A DNA stretch of 64,000 nt, from positions 291,812-355,811 of the forward strand of contig JACRMR010000020.1 in the NCBI GenBank assembly GCA_016214895.1, read 5' to 3'. Positions 62,331-64,000 of the stretch are shown here, one piece after another. The notes beneath the pieces were generated by a model. The model was given only the letters and a program-made list of their open reading frames with translations, was not told where the DNA came from and searched no databases. Position numbers and translations under genes: made by a program. Each line of letters opens with the position of its first letter. The first letter of the stretch is position 1. The stretch is from a candidate division KSB1 bacterium (lineage in GTDB: Bacteria > Electryoneota > RPQS01).

Positions 62331-64000
62331 TTACGTCGTCCTCAAGTATCCCTCTTTCAAGAGGCCGAAGGAGCCGATGGCGGCGAGGATGAAGTAGATG
62401 ACGGCGGGCGTGGGGTCGAGTAGCAGCGCGTAGCCGCCGCCGAGCGTGAGGCCGAAGACGCAAAGCATGCCCCAGGCAAACCCGCGCAGGGGTTTGGCCA
62501 CGGGCGCGGCGGCGGGGACGATGCGGCCATGTTCGCGGCCCCAGCGGCGGACGTTGGTCCAAAGGCCTACGGGTGCGGTGCGGCGATAGAACTCGGCGAG
62601 CGTTTCCAGCGGCACGGGCTTGGTGAGCAGGGTGACCGTGATCCAGATCGCGGCGGAGCCGAAGGTGATGATGAGCAATTTCGCGCCGTAGCCGGACGTG
62701 TAGATCAGCGGCAGGCCGAGCGTGATCACACTCGAGGCAATCATGGCGGAGATTTCGGTCCACGCATTGACACGCCACCAGAACCAGCGGAGAATATAGA
62801 CGGGGCCGGTGCCCGCGCCGAAGGCGATCACGAATTTGAAGGCATCGGTGACGGACTCGGTGAAGTAGGCGGCGAGTCCGGCGGCGATCAGCACGATCGT
62901 GGTGGCGACTTTGCTGGAGAAGATGTAGTGCTTGTCGGTGCGACCCGGCGCGAGATGCACCTTGTAAACATCGCTGACGAGGTAGCTCGCGCCCCAGTTC
63001 AACTGTGTGGAAATCGTACTCATGAACGCGGCCAGCAGCGAAGCCACCAGCAGGCCCTTGAGACCGGAAGGCAGAATCTCCATCATGAGCTTGGGATAGG
63101 CCATCTCGGGATCAGCGATGGTCGGATAGATCAGCAGTGAGGCGAGCGCGGTGAGAATCCACGGCCAGCTGCGGCCCGCGACATTGGTGAAGCTGTACCA
63201 GAGCGTGGCGAGCAGCGCGTGCTGTTCGTTCTTGCAGGAGTTCTGCTTTTGAATCACCTTGCCGCCGCCGTCGGAATTGACATTGGCCCACCAGGTGACG
63301 CCGATGTAGGTCACGAAGCCGACGAACGCGGGCTGCCAGAACGAGGCGGAGAAGAAATCGCCGGGACCGGGCTGCGGCGCCATGGCGAGGACGTCGGGCT
63401 TGAGCATCGTGGACTCGATGCCGGTTTTGAGGGCCGCGAGACCGCCGACTTCTTCGACCGCGTACCAGGCGAAAATAATGGCGCCGCCCTGCATGATGAC
63501 ATATTGGACGAGATCGGTGAGCGCGACGCCCCACTGACCGGAGAGCAGCGTGTAGAAATAGGCGAGGCCGGTGAAGATGACGATGGCGTCAATCTTCTCC
63601 AAACCGACGGCCTGATGCATGATCTTGTACATCGCGAGGATCACCCAGCCCATGGCGATCACGTTGATCGGCAGCGCGAGCCACAGCGCGCGGAAGACCC
63701 TGAGGGTCTGCGACGCTTTTCCTGCTCCGTAACGCAGTGTTGTGAGTTCGACGTCGGTCAGAACTTTCGCGCGGCGCCAGAGTGGAGCGAGAAAGAAAGT
63801 GGCGAACAGCGAGCCGATGCCGAAGCACCACCACTGCCAGTTTTCATAGATTCCGGCGGTGCGCACGAGCTTGGTCACGTAGAGCGGCGTATCGCACGAA
63901 AACGAGGTCGCGACCATCGTCGTTCCGGCAATCCACCACGGCAGCGCGCGACCGGCGAGAAAGTACTCTTCCGTCGATTGGTGCGCGCGTTTGGTCATCA
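62331..64000 (-). CDS. Sodium:solute symporter (SSS family), 5' end beyond the window
   Basis: At least 556 residues are visible. The sequence enters at TEEYFLAGRALPWWIAGTTMVATSFS, the conserved loop after the first membrane helix, so helix 1 and the start codon lie beyond base 64000. Family landmarks are GQWGVALTDLVQYVIMQGG, the SSS signature around LKGLLVASLLAAFMSTISTQLNWGASYLVSDVY, and the sodium-site Ser/Thr in that stretch. About thirteen helices are predicted. A carboxyl-side extension (KPVPLETLAEFYRRTAPVGLW) is typical of the sugar or large-substrate subgroup. It imports an unknown solute with Na+. Confidence 0.9.
   Translation of the reverse strand, partial: MTKRAHQSTEEYFLAGRALPWWIAGTTMVATSFSCDTPLYVTKLVRTAGIYENWQWWCFGIGSLFATFFLAPLWRRAKVLTDVELTTLRYGAGKASQTLRVFRALWLALPINVIAMGWVILAMYKIMHQAVGLEKIDAIVIFTGLAYFYTLLSGQWGVALTDLVQYVIMQGGAIIFAWYAVEEVGGLAALKTGIESTMLKPDVLAMAPQPGPGDFFSASFWQPAFVGFVTYIGVTWWANVNSDGGGKVIQKQNSCKNEQHALLATLWYSFTNVAGRSWPWILTALASLLIYPTIADPEMAYPKLMMEILPSGLKGLLVASLLAAFMSTISTQLNWGASYLVSDVYKVHLAPGRTDKHYIFSSKVATTIVLIAAGLAAYFTESVTDAFKFVIAFGAGTGPVYILRWFWWRVNAWTEISAMIASSVITLGLPLIYTSGYGAKLLIITFGSAAIWITVTLLTKPVPLETLAEFYRRTAPVGLWTNVRRWGREHGRIVPAAAPVAKPLRGFAWGMLCVFGLTLGGGYALLLDPTPAVIYFILAAIGSFGLLKEGYLRTT

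Overview
The window reads as a chromosomal segment from a Gram-negative, GC-rich bacterium of the FCB superphylum. It encodes the type IX secretion translocon SprA, a PorV/PorQ-like outer membrane protein, and several secreted proteins ending in the type IX sorting domain with the NYPNPFN/NFPNPFN signature. It also has lipoproteins, a Lol-type permease and a DAP-type lysine and peptidoglycan pathway with dapL. The lineage cannot be fixed from the sequence; a candidate phylum near KSB1, Zixibacteria or Latescibacteria is a guess. No rRNA, tRNA or CRISPR array was found.

Layout. 1-11468 (minus) is one tightly packed operon: sprA, ppx/gppA, a lipoprotein, a BNR-repeat cargo protein, a MNT-HEPN pair and a PorV-like gene. 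11919-13735 (plus) has a sigma70-type promoter, a leader with a 38-codon ORF and competing terminator/antiterminator stems, and a MATE efflux pump. 14314-16062 holds three lipoproteins; 16419-17873 a sigma54 activator. 18294-31603 (plus) carries dapA, dapB, a type IX cargo protein, lysC, a SpoIID protein, prfB with its programmed frameshift, a subtilase and alr. 31987-42192 carries an acetyltransferase, a DUF5916 protein, and lysS, a fused DNA methyltransferase, lolC/E and a GT39-like protein in one overlapping run. 42282-50150 carries a c-heme porin, dapF, a REP-associated transposase (RAYT), a low-GC patch, an HD protein, dapL and a GDPD. 50270-64000 is almost all minus strand: two type IX cargo paralogues, DUF2203, TatD, CHAD, a POT transporter, a GIY-YIG protein, a second SpoIID protein, a SpoU methyltransferase, an SH3 protein and a truncated Na+/solute symporter.

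The metabolic theme is meso-DAP and peptidoglycan supply: lysC, dapA, dapB, dapL, dapF and alr all lie here, but mostly as separate transcription units. A second theme is type IX secretion: machinery at the left end, cargo spread across the window.

The most unusual content is repetitive DNA. (1) Pyrimidine-rich 7-bp tandem repeats sit directly in front of about eighteen start codons, always in the same orientation relative to the gene, mostly where no Shine-Dalgarno is visible; one array has 61 perfect units. (2) About forty short hairpins keep fixed flanks (CCGAG and CCGGAATC) while their stems change in a paired way. (3) C-run/G-run hairpins follow the local direction of transcription and are also inserted in frame inside lysS, the CHAD protein, the SpoIID protein and SpoU, always read as a PP..GG..GG peptide. 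(4) A RAYT has cognate GTAG-type REP hairpins around it and two inside its own reading frame. Together these look like an active, protein-invading repeat ecology comparable to Rickettsia palindromic elements and REPINs, but with families I do not recognise.
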